From Fidelibacterota bacterium (lineage in GTDB: Bacteria; Fidelibacterota; Fidelibacteria; Fidelibacterales; Fidelibacteraceae), in assembly GCA_028699915.1 (NCBI GenBank), contig JAQVTR010000016.1, positions 1 through 35,683 on the forward strand: 35,683 nucleotides of DNA. The letters are read 5' to 3'. The position numbers and the translations under genes were made by a program. Below the pieces are notes generated by a model. It did no database searches. It worked only from the letters and a program-made list of their open reading frames with translations, and had not been told where the DNA came from. How positions within the stretch are numbered: the stretch's first letter is position 1; every line of letters begins with the position of its first letter. This document shows positions 25,910-34,487 of this stretch, in pieces.

Positions 25910-26800
25910 CTACCACCCCCAGTAGTACCATTCGTTTTCGTATTCTTCGGCAAGTTCGTACCAGTAGTCTCCCTCCGTGCTGTCCACTTCCGTACCGACA
26001 CCGTCGTAATACATGTACGCAAGGTCATACATGGCATCGATATGTTCATTGTCCGCACATATTTTCATCCAGTGAAAAGCGCTTTTTTCATCTTTGGCAA
26101 CGCCTTTCCCGTTTAAATACATCTGTGCCATGCTATACTGATAATCCTCATTTTCGGGATCTTTCTCCAGCAGTTCCCCGAGCAGGCGGAAAACTTCCGG
26201 ATACGCATCCTCTCCTCCTTTACCTTCAGAAAGAAGCTCGTATAAGGGTTTTTTTGAAGCTTCGTGTTTCTGTGCCACTGCCTTTCTGTACCATTCGATC
26301 GCTTTGTCGATATTTTTCTCGGTACCCAGTCCCTTCTCATAAATATAACCCATTGAATACTGGGCATAATCAACTCCTTTATTGGCGCTCAGTTCATACC
26401 AATAGAGGGCGCGCTGATAGTCTTTCTCCACCCCAAAGCCGGAATAGTAAAAATAGCCCAGCTGTCCCTGCGCAAATTTATGTCCCTGGTTCGCGGCCTT
26501 CGTATACCATTCCGCCGCCTTTGCGTAATCCTTCTCGACGCCCGCTCCCTGTTCGTAGAAAAAACCCATATTATATTGGGCTTCCATTTTACCCTGGTTT
26601 GCGGCTTTTTCGCTCCAATAAACGGCCTTGTTAAAATCCTTTCCAACGTCTTTGCCATCGTAATATTTGGCTCCGAGAAGATACTGGGCGTCCGCATTCC
26701 CGTTGTTCGCATACTTTTCCAGCTCCTGGATCGTCTGCGCCCCGAGGATACCCGCGATCATCAGAAGCAATACCGGCAAAACGCTTTTACCTGTCTTCAT
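25910..26800 (-). CDS. Exported Sel1-repeat protein B
   Basis: A 296-residue paralog of the adjacent Sel1 protein. The signal peptide is MKTGKSVLPVLLLMIAGILGA, then about six Sel1 repeats such as AQYNMGFFYEQGAGVEKDYA and AQYSMGYIYEKGLGTEKNID, the shared insert FRLLGELLEKDPENEDYQ, and an aromatic tail ENEWYYWGW. The ATG at 26800 has AAGGAG eight bases upstream; the extension to 26851 is not supported. It is separated from paralog A by 164 bp, so each may have its own promoter. Confidence 0.85.
   Translation of the reverse strand: MKTGKSVLPVLLLMIAGILGAQTIQELEKYANNGNADAQYLLGAKYYDGKDVGKDFNKAVYWSEKAANQGKMEAQYNMGFFYEQGAGVEKDYAKAAEWYTKAANQGHKFAQGQLGYFYYSGFGVEKDYQRALYWYELSANKGVDYAQYSMGYIYEKGLGTEKNIDKAIEWYRKAVAQKHEASKKPLYELLSEGKGGEDAYPEVFRLLGELLEKDPENEDYQYSMAQMYLNGKGVAKDEKSAFHWMKICADNEHIDAMYDLAYMYYDGVGTEVDSTEGDYWYELAEEYENEWYYWGW
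26098..26192. repeat. 95-bp tract identical to 25043-25137
   Basis: Partner copy of the identical tract in Sel1 gene B. It encodes the insert and the following start of a repeat (about 31 residues). Confidence 0.9.
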
Positions 26801-27023
26801 GCTATATGCTCCTTTCCAAATATTCGCGCGATCCCTGACAAGGAAGAACATTACCTTTGTTTTTCCGGTCTTTTCGCGGAAGATTTCAACATATTGGGTT
26901 TCATGGTTTATACTATGCGAAAATGTAAAATAATTTTCTTAACAAAAGAAACAGATTTCTTTTTATTTTTAATAATATAAGAATGCCCTTTGCCGAAGGG
27001 ATGGGATTTTTATATATTCTTTT

Positions 27024-27713
27024 ATGATCAAAGCCGTGATTTTCGATCTGGACAATACCCTGGTGGATTTTTCTCTGCTGAAAAAGCAGGCCGTACGCGG
27101 CGGCGTCAGCGCTATGCTGGAAGCCGGACTGCGGGCGGACGGTGAAACGGTCTACCGGCGGATTTTTGAGATCTATGAAGAAAAAGGCTGGGAATACCAG
27201 ACCGTCTTTGACGACGTGATCCTGGAATTCAACGGCCGCTACGATCACAAATATCTGGCAGCCGCCATCAGCGGTTATAAAAAAAGCCGTGAAGCCGCGC
27301 TGAAACCTTATCCGGCCGTGTATGCCACGCTGATCACATTGATCAAAAAAGGGATCAAACTGGCGGTAGTCTCGGACGCTCCCGGCCGGGAAGCATGGCT
27401 GCGGCTCTATCAGCTGAATTTTCACCACCTCTTTGATGTGGTCGTAACCCACAGCGACAGCGGGGTATTTAAACCGTCTCCCCTTCCCTTCAGGATGGCG
27501 CTGGAACAGCTGAAGGCCGCCCCGGAAGAATGCCTGATGCTCGGCGACTGGCCCGAACGGGATATGATCGGTGCGAAAAATATCGGTATGCGGACGGTCT
27601 TTGCGCGCTACGGCGACATTTTCAATACCGTCGACCACGGCGCCGATTACGAGATCGACCGCTTTGACGGAATTCTGGGGATCGTTGCGAAGCTGAATGG
27701 AGAAACGGCATGA
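27024..27713 (+). CDS. HAD-superfamily hydrolase
   Basis: A 229-residue cytoplasmic HAD phosphatase. DLDNTLVDF holds the nucleophile D8 and acid/base D10, AVVSDAPG is motif II, K in FKPSP is motif III, and GDWPERDMIGAKNIGM is motif IV. The cap is helical. The substrate is unknown; the mix of phosphoglycolate-like features is not specific. The ribosome binding site is weak. Its stop overlaps the next start (ATGA), so translation is coupled to the NAD(P)H-hydrate repair gene. Confidence 0.9.
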   Translation: MIKAVIFDLDNTLVDFSLLKKQAVRGGVSAMLEAGLRADGETVYRRIFEIYEEKGWEYQTVFDDVILEFNGRYDHKYLAAAISGYKKSREAALKPYPAVYATLITLIKKGIKLAVVSDAPGREAWLRLYQLNFHHLFDVVVTHSDSGVFKPSPLPFRMALEQLKAAPEECLMLGDWPERDMIGAKNIGMRTVFARYGDIFNTVDHGADYEIDRFDGILGIVAKLNGETA

Positions 27714-29260
27714 TACCTATCGTCACGGCGGAAGCCGCCCGGAATATCGACCGGGACGCCATGGAAGTTCGGAACATCCCCGGAACGGCGCTAATGCTGC
27801 AAGCCGGCCGCGCCGTGGCCGATTGCGCCCTGGAGCTTTGCCGCCGGAACAGGACCACGCAGGTGCAGATCTTTTGCGGCAACGGCAATAACGGCGGGGA
27901 CGGTTTTGTTTCGGCAATGGAACTGCAAAAGCGCGGCGGATTGCAGGTAGATGTGTTCTATCTGGGCGATCACGATAAATTCAGCGCCGATACGAAATAC
28001 TTTTTTGAAAGCATGTGCGCTGCAGGCATTAAACCCCGGCCCCTGACGGACCTGAAACTTTTGAACGGATATCTGCGTGAAAACGCCTTGTGGATCGACG
28101 CACTGCTCGGAACCGGAATTCAGCGCCCGCTCCGGGGCAGGGTCGCGGAATTGCTGACCCTGCTGGAACGATCGCACAAATCGCAAAGTGTGATCGCCGT
28201 CGATATTCCCTCGGGTATCGATGCAGGCTCCGGGCGTTTACTGGGACCCGCGCTGCGGGCGGATATCACGGTCTGCATGGGTTTTTATAAAAGCGGCAAT
28301 TATCTTCAGGAAGGCCGTTTTTACAGCGGAACGCTGCTGCCGGTGGAATTGAATTATCCCCTGGCGTCCTATGAACATGCCAAGCCTGCCATTTTGCTTT
28401 GCAACCATGAAACGGTCCGTTCGTGTCTGCAGCCGCTGTCGCGAACGGCGCATAAATACGGGCGGGGACAGGTACTGCTGCTGGCAGCTTCGGCCGCCAT
28501 GCCGGGCGCGCTGACGCTGGCATCACAGGCAGTGCTGAAAAGCGGCGCCGGCATGCTGCGCGCGCTGCTGCCCGGGAATGCCGCCCCTGTTTTGCTCGGA
28601 CATCTGCCCGAAGCCGTCGTCCACCGGGGCGGCGATCCGGAACAACTCGGCGAAAAGGACCTTCCGCAGCTGCGCGCGCTGCTGCGGGAAAAAAGCCGCG
28701 TCCTGCTGGCCGGACCGGGATACGGCCGCGCTGCGGCCGGCGCGGAGCTGCTGCGCGCGGTTCTGCACGATGGCGAAGTGCCGCTGGTGCTGGACGCGGA
28801 TGCGCTCTTTAATCTGAAACCGGACGATCTGCGGGATTGCCCGGCGCCGCGCGTCATTACGCCGCATTTTTCGGAATTCGCCCGCTTTCTGAACAAAGAT
28901 ATCGAAGAAGTGCGCTCAGCGCCTCTGGAACTCGCCCTCGAACTGGCGGTCAACAGCGGCACGGTCGTGCACCTGAAAGGCAGCACCTCGCTGACGGCAC
29001 TGCCTTCCGCCGCCGTGTACCTGCACGACGGCGGTGCGCCCGGCATGGCCACCGCCGGAAGCGGTGATCTGCTTGCCGGCATGATCGCCGCCTTTATCGC
29101 ACAAGGCCATTCCTGCGAAGACGCGACCCTTATCGCCGCCTATTACCACCGTGCAGCCGGTCAAGCAGCGGCCGAAGCCCTCGGCAACCGCAGTATGATC
29201 GCCTCGGATATCCTGCGCTTCCTGCCTCCTGTACTGAAAGCGGACGAGGTGCTTTTGTGA
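27710..29260 (+). CDS. nnr: Bifunctional NAD(P)H-hydrate epimerase/dehydratase
   Basis: A 516-residue fusion that repairs hydrated NAD(P)H. The N-terminal YjeF/NnrE epimerase domain (about 1-220) has FCGNGNNGGDGF near 55-66 and VIAVDIPSGIDAGSG. The C-terminal NnrD domain (about 225-510) is a ribokinase-like ADP/ATP-dependent dehydratase with VLDADALF, ITPHFSEFAR, VHLKGST and AGSGDLLAGMIAA. The architecture is the common bacterial fusion. It overlaps the HAD gene by 4 bp upstream and the VanZ gene by 4 bp downstream. Confidence 0.95.
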   Translation: MIPIVTAEAARNIDRDAMEVRNIPGTALMLQAGRAVADCALELCRRNRTTQVQIFCGNGNNGGDGFVSAMELQKRGGLQVDVFYLGDHDKFSADTKYFFESMCAAGIKPRPLTDLKLLNGYLRENALWIDALLGTGIQRPLRGRVAELLTLLERSHKSQSVIAVDIPSGIDAGSGRLLGPALRADITVCMGFYKSGNYLQEGRFYSGTLLPVELNYPLASYEHAKPAILLCNHETVRSCLQPLSRTAHKYGRGQVLLLAASAAMPGALTLASQAVLKSGAGMLRALLPGNAAPVLLGHLPEAVVHRGGDPEQLGEKDLPQLRALLREKSRVLLAGPGYGRAAAGAELLRAVLHDGEVPLVLDADALFNLKPDDLRDCPAPRVITPHFSEFARFLNKDIEEVRSAPLELALELAVNSGTVVHLKGSTSLTALPSAAVYLHDGGAPGMATAGSGDLLAGMIAAFIAQGHSCEDATLIAAYYHRAAGQAAAEALGNRSMIASDILRFLPPVLKADEVLL

Positions 29261-29640
29261 ATCCCGACCGCCGTACGTTTTTTGCTTTTTGCACTTCCGC
29301 CGCTTATGCCATTGTCCTAATGGTTTTTTTACTGCTTCCCAGTGACAGCCTGCCGAAGATCAAGATCCTTTCCGTCGACAAGATCTGGCATTTCCTGAGC
29401 TATTTTATCCTGACCCTCGCCCTGATGTTCAGCTTCCGCGAAGGCCGCTACCGCATCTGGTTCTCCCGGCGCTGGTCCTTTATTATCGCCATGATCCACG
29501 GCGGACTTACGGAGATCCTGCAAGGCTTCATTCCCGGCCGCAGCGCCGGTATGGACGACTGGATCGCCAATTGCCTGGGTATAGCGGCAGCAATTCTCGG
29601 TTTCAAGCTCTTCCCCAAATTTTTCGAAAGACGGGAATAA
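29257..29640 (+). CDS. VanZ-like small membrane protein
   Basis: A 127-residue inner-membrane protein with four hydrophobic segments. VDKIWHFLSYFILTLAL and TEILQGFIPGRSAGMDDWIANCLGI match the VanZ-like family. Family members are linked to teicoplanin resistance or envelope functions, but most are uncharacterised. It starts at GTG within the GTGA overlap with the previous stop, with GAGGTG as ribosome binding site. Confidence 0.85.
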   Translation: MNPDRRTFFAFCTSAAYAIVLMVFLLLPSDSLPKIKILSVDKIWHFLSYFILTLALMFSFREGRYRIWFSRRWSFIIAMIHGGLTEILQGFIPGRSAGMDDWIANCLGIAAAILGFKLFPKFFERRE

Positions 29641-29754
29641 GAATCCTAACCGTATACAGCAGAATTTGTAATTTTGATGAAATAAAAACGTTTAAACGAT
29701 TATTTTGGCGATGCGGCCAATTCCTTTACAACCCGTAGAAGCTCAGCCTCAACC

Positions 29755-30594
29755 TTAACCCTTATCCATGAACTCCGCTGCGGGGATCTCCATACATTCC
29801 GGTTTCAGAATGTAGCCCCGGGCCGCTGTGGCAAGAATGCCGCCCTGCGCACCGTCAAAAAGACGGTGGTCCAGTGTGGCGGCAACCGGCATGATGCTGC
29901 GGATCACGATCTCACCGTCCCGCACCACCGGCCGTTCTTCGATCTTTCCAATGGCGATCACCAGCGGGATGTTGGCAATGGGCATCAGCGCGGGAAAACC
30001 GAATTGCAGATCGTGCGTGCCGATATTGGTCACCATGGCCGACCCGAAGGCGTCATAGGTCAGATTCATGCTCTTCATCTCTTTTCCGAGAATGATGTGC
30101 CACCAGTGTGCAAAATTGAACAGCCAGTTGCGAAAAGGCCAGGGCAAAGATGCCAAAAGATTCTTCTTCTTCGCGGCTCCTTCGTTATAACTGTGGTCCC
30201 GGTTTTTTTCCACCCGTTCGTCCATCTCTTTGCTGATATCAAAAATGCTCTTGTTTTCAATGTTGCGGATCACAAATCCGCCCATTTCGTTTTTTCCGCC
30301 CTTGTTGACGGTGGCAAAAATGCCGACATTTTTGCGGTGGTAAATATTCCCGCGAGAGATGTAGGCGTTGGTGTCGGGAATGTCAAGGGCAAGCGCGCGC
30401 CCAATGGCAGCAACGACCAGCTGGGTGATCGTAATGCGGATGCCTTTCTCTTTGTGCTTGTTTATATATTTTATTGCCGGATCCATTTCGACTTCAAAGG
30501 TTCCGTAGATCCGGCCGTCTACCGCTTTTTTGTAAATGGCCGTCGCTGAACGGCGCCAGGGAGTGTTGTACTTAAGATCGGCCTTTTTGGACAT
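29755..30594 (-). CDS. Stand-alone E2-type acyltransferase catalytic domain
   Basis: A 279-residue protein with the fold of the 2-oxoacid dehydrogenase E2 catalytic domain (chloramphenicol-acetyltransferase-like). The active-site block LDHRLFDGAQGG gives H243 and D247, and ITITQLVVAAIGRAL and MVTNIGTHDLQFGFPALMPI are the other family regions. There is no lipoyl domain and no E1/E3-binding domain, and no dehydrogenase genes are nearby. A region at about 110-180 (LPWPFRNWLFNFAHWW) looks different from canonical E2. It may be a free acyl-CoA acyltransferase; the acceptor is unknown. The gene stands alone, convergent with VanZ and divergent from the GltS-like gene. Confidence 0.82.
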   Translation of the reverse strand: MSKKADLKYNTPWRRSATAIYKKAVDGRIYGTFEVEMDPAIKYINKHKEKGIRITITQLVVAAIGRALALDIPDTNAYISRGNIYHRKNVGIFATVNKGGKNEMGGFVIRNIENKSIFDISKEMDERVEKNRDHSYNEGAAKKKNLLASLPWPFRNWLFNFAHWWHIILGKEMKSMNLTYDAFGSAMVTNIGTHDLQFGFPALMPIANIPLVIAIGKIEERPVVRDGEIVIRSIMPVAATLDHRLFDGAQGGILATAARGYILKPECMEIPAAEFMDKG

Positions 30595-30707
30595 AATTCC
30601 TCCTGTTAATGCTGAAATTTACTGGATAACAGCACCTTTTAAAAGCCTTTTCTCCCGGGCGCGGCAATTAATCGCTTGTCTTTTCAATGAACTTGTAACT
30701 ATATTTT

Positions 30708-30715
30708 TATGTTTG
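30708..30715 (+). promoter_or_regulatory. TAnnTTTG box upstream of GltS-like gene
   Basis: TATGTTTG lies 36 bp before the start codon at 30752 and fits the -7 consensus. No good TTTG occurs at the right spacing upstream, so confidence is low. Confidence 0.35.
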
Positions 30716-30751
30716 CTACACAGGCATGATTTTAAAAAACAGGAGGGAATC

Positions 30752-32179
30752 ATGACACCGTGGAATTTTGCGCTCGATTTCAAGGAATTTATCCTTGATT
30801 TTACCTATCTTAGCCTTTTTCTGATCGTTGGAACGATTTTCCGGCGCTATATCCCCTTTTTCCGGAATTTCCTGATCCCGAACAATATCATCGCCGGCTT
30901 TGCTGCGCTTATTCTGGGTCCGCAGATCCTCGGAGCGCTGTGGCGCGCGCTGGGTTTGCCTTCTTTTGGGGTGGTTCCGCTGGACAGCGACCGGCTCGGC
31001 ATCTACGTCTATCACCTGCTCGCGATCACCTTTATTTCCATGGGGCTGCGAAAGGAAAAGCGAAAATCGGGGAAAGGACCCCTGAGCAAGGCTATGTCCT
31101 GCATCATGAGCTATGTCCTGCAGGCTACCGTGGGATTGCTGATCGCCTTTGCGCTGATCTATACCGTCAAACCGGACCTTTTCCCGGGGATCGGCTATCT
31201 GGTGACAATGGGATTCGGCATGGGACCCGGACTGGCATATTCGATGGGGCAGGGCTGGGAACAATACGGATTTACCGGCGGCGGACAGGTCGGACTGACC
31301 TTTGCCGCCATCGGCTACCTTTTCGCGTTCTTTGGCGGTATCGCCCTGATCCGCTGGGGGATCCGCAAAGGGAAACTCAAAACGATCCGCAGCATGAACG
31401 AGATCACCTACGACATGCAGACCGGTATTATCCATAAAGAACACCACGAAAAACAAAGCGCCGGAAAACTGACCATGGCCCAGGAAGCCATCGATTCCAT
31501 GTCCTTTCAGCTGGCCCTGATCGGTACGGTCTATCTGGCCACCTACGGTGTGACGAAACTTCTCGCCGGCTGGCTGCCGCCCGATCTGGCAAATACTCTC
31601 TGGTCCTTCCACTTTATGATCGGTATTTTGCTTTCCATTCTGACCCGCGCCTTCCTGGACCGTATCGGAAAAAGCTATATGATCGACGAGGGACTGATGA
31701 ACCGTATCAACGGCATTGCCATCGATTACCTGGTCGTGGCCGCTATTGCGGCGATCTCTATCCCGGTCCTTAGCCTCTATTGGTTCCCGATCACGCTGAT
31801 GTCCCTCTTCGGCGGGGTGGGAACGGTCCTCATTCTCTATTGGCTCTCCTACCGGGCCTACGACGATTATCCCTTCGAACGCTTCGTCTCGGTATTCGCG
31901 GAAATGACCGGCACCATCAATTCCTCCCTGACCCTGATCCGGGTCATGGACCCGCATTTTAAGACCGTGATTGCCGAAGATTCCATCATCGGCTCCGCCA
32001 TTACCATCGGTCTTGCCTTCCCCATGCTCTTTCTGCTGAATATTCCCACAATGTTCTTTGCGGATAACCTGCTGAAAGGTTACTGGATCTCTATCGGATC
32101 TATACTGGCTTATACCCTGCTGCTGCTGATCTTCTGGCGCGCCATCGGATATCTGAAGTTCCGGAAGCAGCTGGATTAA
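30752..32179 (+). CDS. GltS-like sodium/solute symporter
   Basis: A 475-residue polytopic inner-membrane protein related to the sodium:glutamate symporter (ESS/GltS) family, with about eleven hydrophobic segments. Two inverted halves are visible: FGMGPGLAYSMGQGWEQYGFTGGGQVGLTFAAIGYL in the first, where GltS has a glycine-rich GGHGTA re-entrant loop, and FERFVSVFAEMTGTINSSLTLIRVMDP in the second. The motif differs from E. coli GltS, so the substrate may not be glutamate. The ATG at 30752 has AGGAGGGA upstream; the frame extends back to 30536 across the opposite-strand gene, but that part is not membrane protein. A terminator follows. Confidence 0.8.
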   Translation: MTPWNFALDFKEFILDFTYLSLFLIVGTIFRRYIPFFRNFLIPNNIIAGFAALILGPQILGALWRALGLPSFGVVPLDSDRLGIYVYHLLAITFISMGLRKEKRKSGKGPLSKAMSCIMSYVLQATVGLLIAFALIYTVKPDLFPGIGYLVTMGFGMGPGLAYSMGQGWEQYGFTGGGQVGLTFAAIGYLFAFFGGIALIRWGIRKGKLKTIRSMNEITYDMQTGIIHKEHHEKQSAGKLTMAQEAIDSMSFQLALIGTVYLATYGVTKLLAGWLPPDLANTLWSFHFMIGILLSILTRAFLDRIGKSYMIDEGLMNRINGIAIDYLVVAAIAAISIPVLSLYWFPITLMSLFGGVGTVLILYWLSYRAYDDYPFERFVSVFAEMTGTINSSLTLIRVMDPHFKTVIAEDSIIGSAITIGLAFPMLFLLNIPTMFFADNLLKGYWISIGSILAYTLLLLIFWRAIGYLKFRKQLD

Positions 32180-32212
32180 CAATTTTGCATCCCGGGATTT
32201 TTTAGATAAAAG

Positions 32213-32239
32213 GCTTCCCTTCTCCGGGAAGCTTTTTTT
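32213..32239 (+). terminator. Rho-independent terminator of GltS-like gene
   Basis: GCTTCCC (32213-32219), 6-nt loop, GGGAAGC (32226-32232), followed by seven T. A 15-bp direct repeat TTTTTTAGATAAAAG flanks the hairpin (32198-32212 and 32234-32248). Confidence 0.88.
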
Positions 32240-32325
32240 AGATAAAAGTACTTTTTTACGGAATTATTCCCTAACGCTGCTGTGCGCCCTGCCTGTTATG
32301 GGCTAATATAAACCGGGATTGTCGT

Positions 32326-32613
32326 TTATGACATCAGGTAGGTTTTCAGCATGTCGACAACGCCCTCCCGGTCGACAAGGCTGTAGAAGATCTGGGTCTG
32401 TTTGCGCTTGCGGTTCAGAATGCCGACATAGTACATTTTTGCAAGATGCTGGGATACGGTCGCAGCACAGGTGTCAACGCCGGTCTCCATGTCAATGACC
32501 CGTGTAGGCCCGTTCTTGATCAATCCCCGCAAAATCGCCAGACGTACGGGATGAGCGATCGCTTTCAGGATTTCGGATTTTCTCTGTAATACTTCAAAAT
32601 CGCTATTACCCAT
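32326..32613 (-). CDS. ArsR-family transcriptional regulator
   Basis: A 95-residue winged-helix repressor of the ArsR/SmtB kind: LKAIAHPVRLAILRGLI, recognition helix region TCAATVSQHLAKMYYVGIL, wing RKRKQTQIFYSLVD. One cysteine, C49, sits at the start of the recognition helix. The paired cysteines of ArsR (ELCVC) are absent, so arsenic sensing is not supported; a redox or reactive-sulfur signal is possible. AAAGGAGG precedes the ATG. It is divergent from the SDR gene. On the minus strand TTGACA lies at 32669-32664 in an AT-rich region (32631-32663), where autoregulation could occur. Confidence 0.88.
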   Translation of the reverse strand: MGNSDFEVLQRKSEILKAIAHPVRLAILRGLIKNGPTRVIDMETGVDTCAATVSQHLAKMYYVGILNRKRKQTQIFYSLVDREGVVDMLKTYLMS

Positions 32614-32824
32614 AGTTTCCTCCTTTTTAGATAGTAATATAACGTATAATATAATTATTTAATTGTCAATAAAAATTTTTTAGTGACTGTGATAGCTTAT
32701 TATTAATGAATTCACTTCCGCGCTTTATCTCTTCGCGATCATCTCTAAAAAATGTCCAATCCGCTGATCCGGAGCGAACCCGGACCGGAGAATCGTTAAT
32801 ATATGCTATAAAAAAGGGATCGCC

Positions 32825-33661
32825 ATGGCGCGTATTATTATTACCGGAGCAAACCGGGGATTGGGCAAACACGCTGCGGAACTGCTGGCAAATGCGGGAC
32901 ATTCCCTGATCCTGGCCTGCCGCAATATCACGGCGGCGGAAGAGAGCTGCCGCACCCTGCACACAAAATGCGGAAATCGCGATATTCATGCCATGAAACT
33001 GGATCTGACGGACCGCGCTTCTATCCGGGATTTTGTATCCGATTTCCGCAAACGTTTCGCTGATCTCGATATCCTCATTAATAATGCCGGGATCATTACA
33101 CAGAAAGCGGGCTGGACACCGGAGGGTCTGGAACTCACTTCCGCAACGAATTACTTCGGCCATTATCTGCTGACGCGCCTGCTGCTGCCTTGTTTTTCAT
33201 CCGGAAACGGCGATAAACGGATCGTAAACCTGGTCTCGGTGATCTATCCCTACGGCCGGGCTTACCGTTTTGAATGCCTGCACCGTTATCGCTGGGTCCG
33301 GGCCTATGCCGTATCCAAATATATGATACTGCAATCCACCCTGGCACTGGCGGAATCCCTGAAAAGCCGCGGGATATGCGTCAATGCCGTGGATCCGGGT
33401 ATTGTCAACACTTCCATTATGTTTACCCAAAAATGGTACGACAGCATTATAAACCTTATACTCCGGCCTTTTTACATTCCTTATGCTGATGGTGCGGCAC
33501 GCATTTGCGAGGTAGCCCTTGCTCCGGAATTGCGGCATGTCAGCGGCTGCTGTTTTCGCAAGGGAAATGCGCTTCCGCTGAAAAAGTCCGACGCTGATAC
33601 CCGCGCGCTTAATAACCTTATCACTACGACAGATGCCCTGCTGGGCCTCGATCCGCTGTAA
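32825..33661 (+). CDS. Short-chain dehydrogenase/reductase
   Basis: A 278-residue classical SDR of the retinol-dehydrogenase-like group. The cofactor site TGANRGLG is at residues 7-14, with ACRN after strand two suggesting NADP preference. NNAG is at 86-89, catalytic S138 in NLVSVIYPYG, and Y161 and K165 in YAVSK. The substrate is unknown. AAAGGGA lies upstream of the ATG. It is divergent from ArsR and may be its target. Confidence 0.9.
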   Translation: MARIIITGANRGLGKHAAELLANAGHSLILACRNITAAEESCRTLHTKCGNRDIHAMKLDLTDRASIRDFVSDFRKRFADLDILINNAGIITQKAGWTPEGLELTSATNYFGHYLLTRLLLPCFSSGNGDKRIVNLVSVIYPYGRAYRFECLHRYRWVRAYAVSKYMILQSTLALAESLKSRGICVNAVDPGIVNTSIMFTQKWYDSIINLILRPFYIPYADGAARICEVALAPELRHVSGCCFRKGNALPLKKSDADTRALNNLITTTDALLGLDPL

Positions 33662-33738
33662 AAGTCTCCTTTTAATACAAGACTTGAATTTTATTTTGTT
33701 TTCCTTTAGATTCCTGCGCTTAAAGGAAGGATTCGGTT

Positions 33739-34395
33739 ATGCATAAATACCTCCGCTGCGCTTTTAACACTCTGATCTTGTTCGCTTGCCTGAAAAGCGC
33801 TTTTGCGGCGGATTCCGTAAAAGTCGCTAATAACGTGTACTTCGGTTTCGAGTGGATCGAACTCCGGCAGAACGCTTTTCACGATCTTGGCAGAAATAAC
33901 TATACCGCTTTCCTGGGAGCTTCCTTCGGTATCAATGAAAAAACATCCTGGGGTCTGCATTATACCGGGATGCGGGTACAGCTAAGCGAAGCGCATCTGC
34001 AGGAACCTTCGCCGGCCTACGGAGGTGATTTCAGCGGTGTTTCCGGAGTTCTCAACGTACAACGGCTTTATCTGGATTATTTCTATCACTGGAACCTTGC
34101 CTTTCTGGAGATCCGGCCGGTCCTCTCCTTCGGACTGGGCTATAACCGCTGGTACTTTTACCACGATCTGCTGGAAGAGGCGTACGACCTTCAGACTTTT
34201 TCCACCGGCATTTCGGGACGTTTCCGCTTTACCTTCTTTGATTATGTCTTTGCGGAGATCCCCGCTGCCGATCTTTTCTTTCACCTGTACAAAAACCGCC
34301 CCGCCGAAGCTTATCTGGGCGATGCGCACATTGCCTTTAACGAATATTTCGGGATCTTCAACTGGATTTTTATCGGCTGCAGCATCCCCTTTTGA
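33739..34395 (+). CDS. Putative outer-membrane beta-barrel protein
   Basis: A 218-residue protein, not recognised as a named family. The signal peptide runs to about 23 (LKSAFA). The body alternates polar and aromatic residues in short strands (VYFGFEWIELRQ, SWGLHYTGMRVQL, RLYLDYFYHWNLAFLEIRPVLSFGLGYNRWYFY) and ends in phenylalanine (IFIGCSIPF), as outer-membrane barrels do. An eight-strand barrel is plausible. AAAGGAAGG lies upstream of the ATG. lgt follows 92 bp downstream. Confidence 0.6.
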   Translation: MHKYLRCAFNTLILFACLKSAFAADSVKVANNVYFGFEWIELRQNAFHDLGRNNYTAFLGASFGINEKTSWGLHYTGMRVQLSEAHLQEPSPAYGGDFSGVSGVLNVQRLYLDYFYHWNLAFLEIRPVLSFGLGYNRWYFYHDLLEEAYDLQTFSTGISGRFRFTFFDYVFAEIPAADLFFHLYKNRPAEAYLGDAHIAFNEYFGIFNWIFIGCSIPF

Positions 34396-34487
34396 TATGC
34401 CGGTCCGAAATGCCCTGCACCCTCGCTGCACGAAAGTGTTTCATTTTACGGCAGGAATTCGTATAATTTCCACAAAACGGGGAAACT

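Noticed and set aside
29257-29640. Glycopeptide resistance gene
   Set aside because: The VanZ-like fold is widespread and no van cluster is present, so resistance is not supported.
30716-32182. 488-codon minus-strand open frame
   Set aside because: It lies antisense to the GltS-like gene along its full length and has a low-complexity composition typical of a shadow frame.
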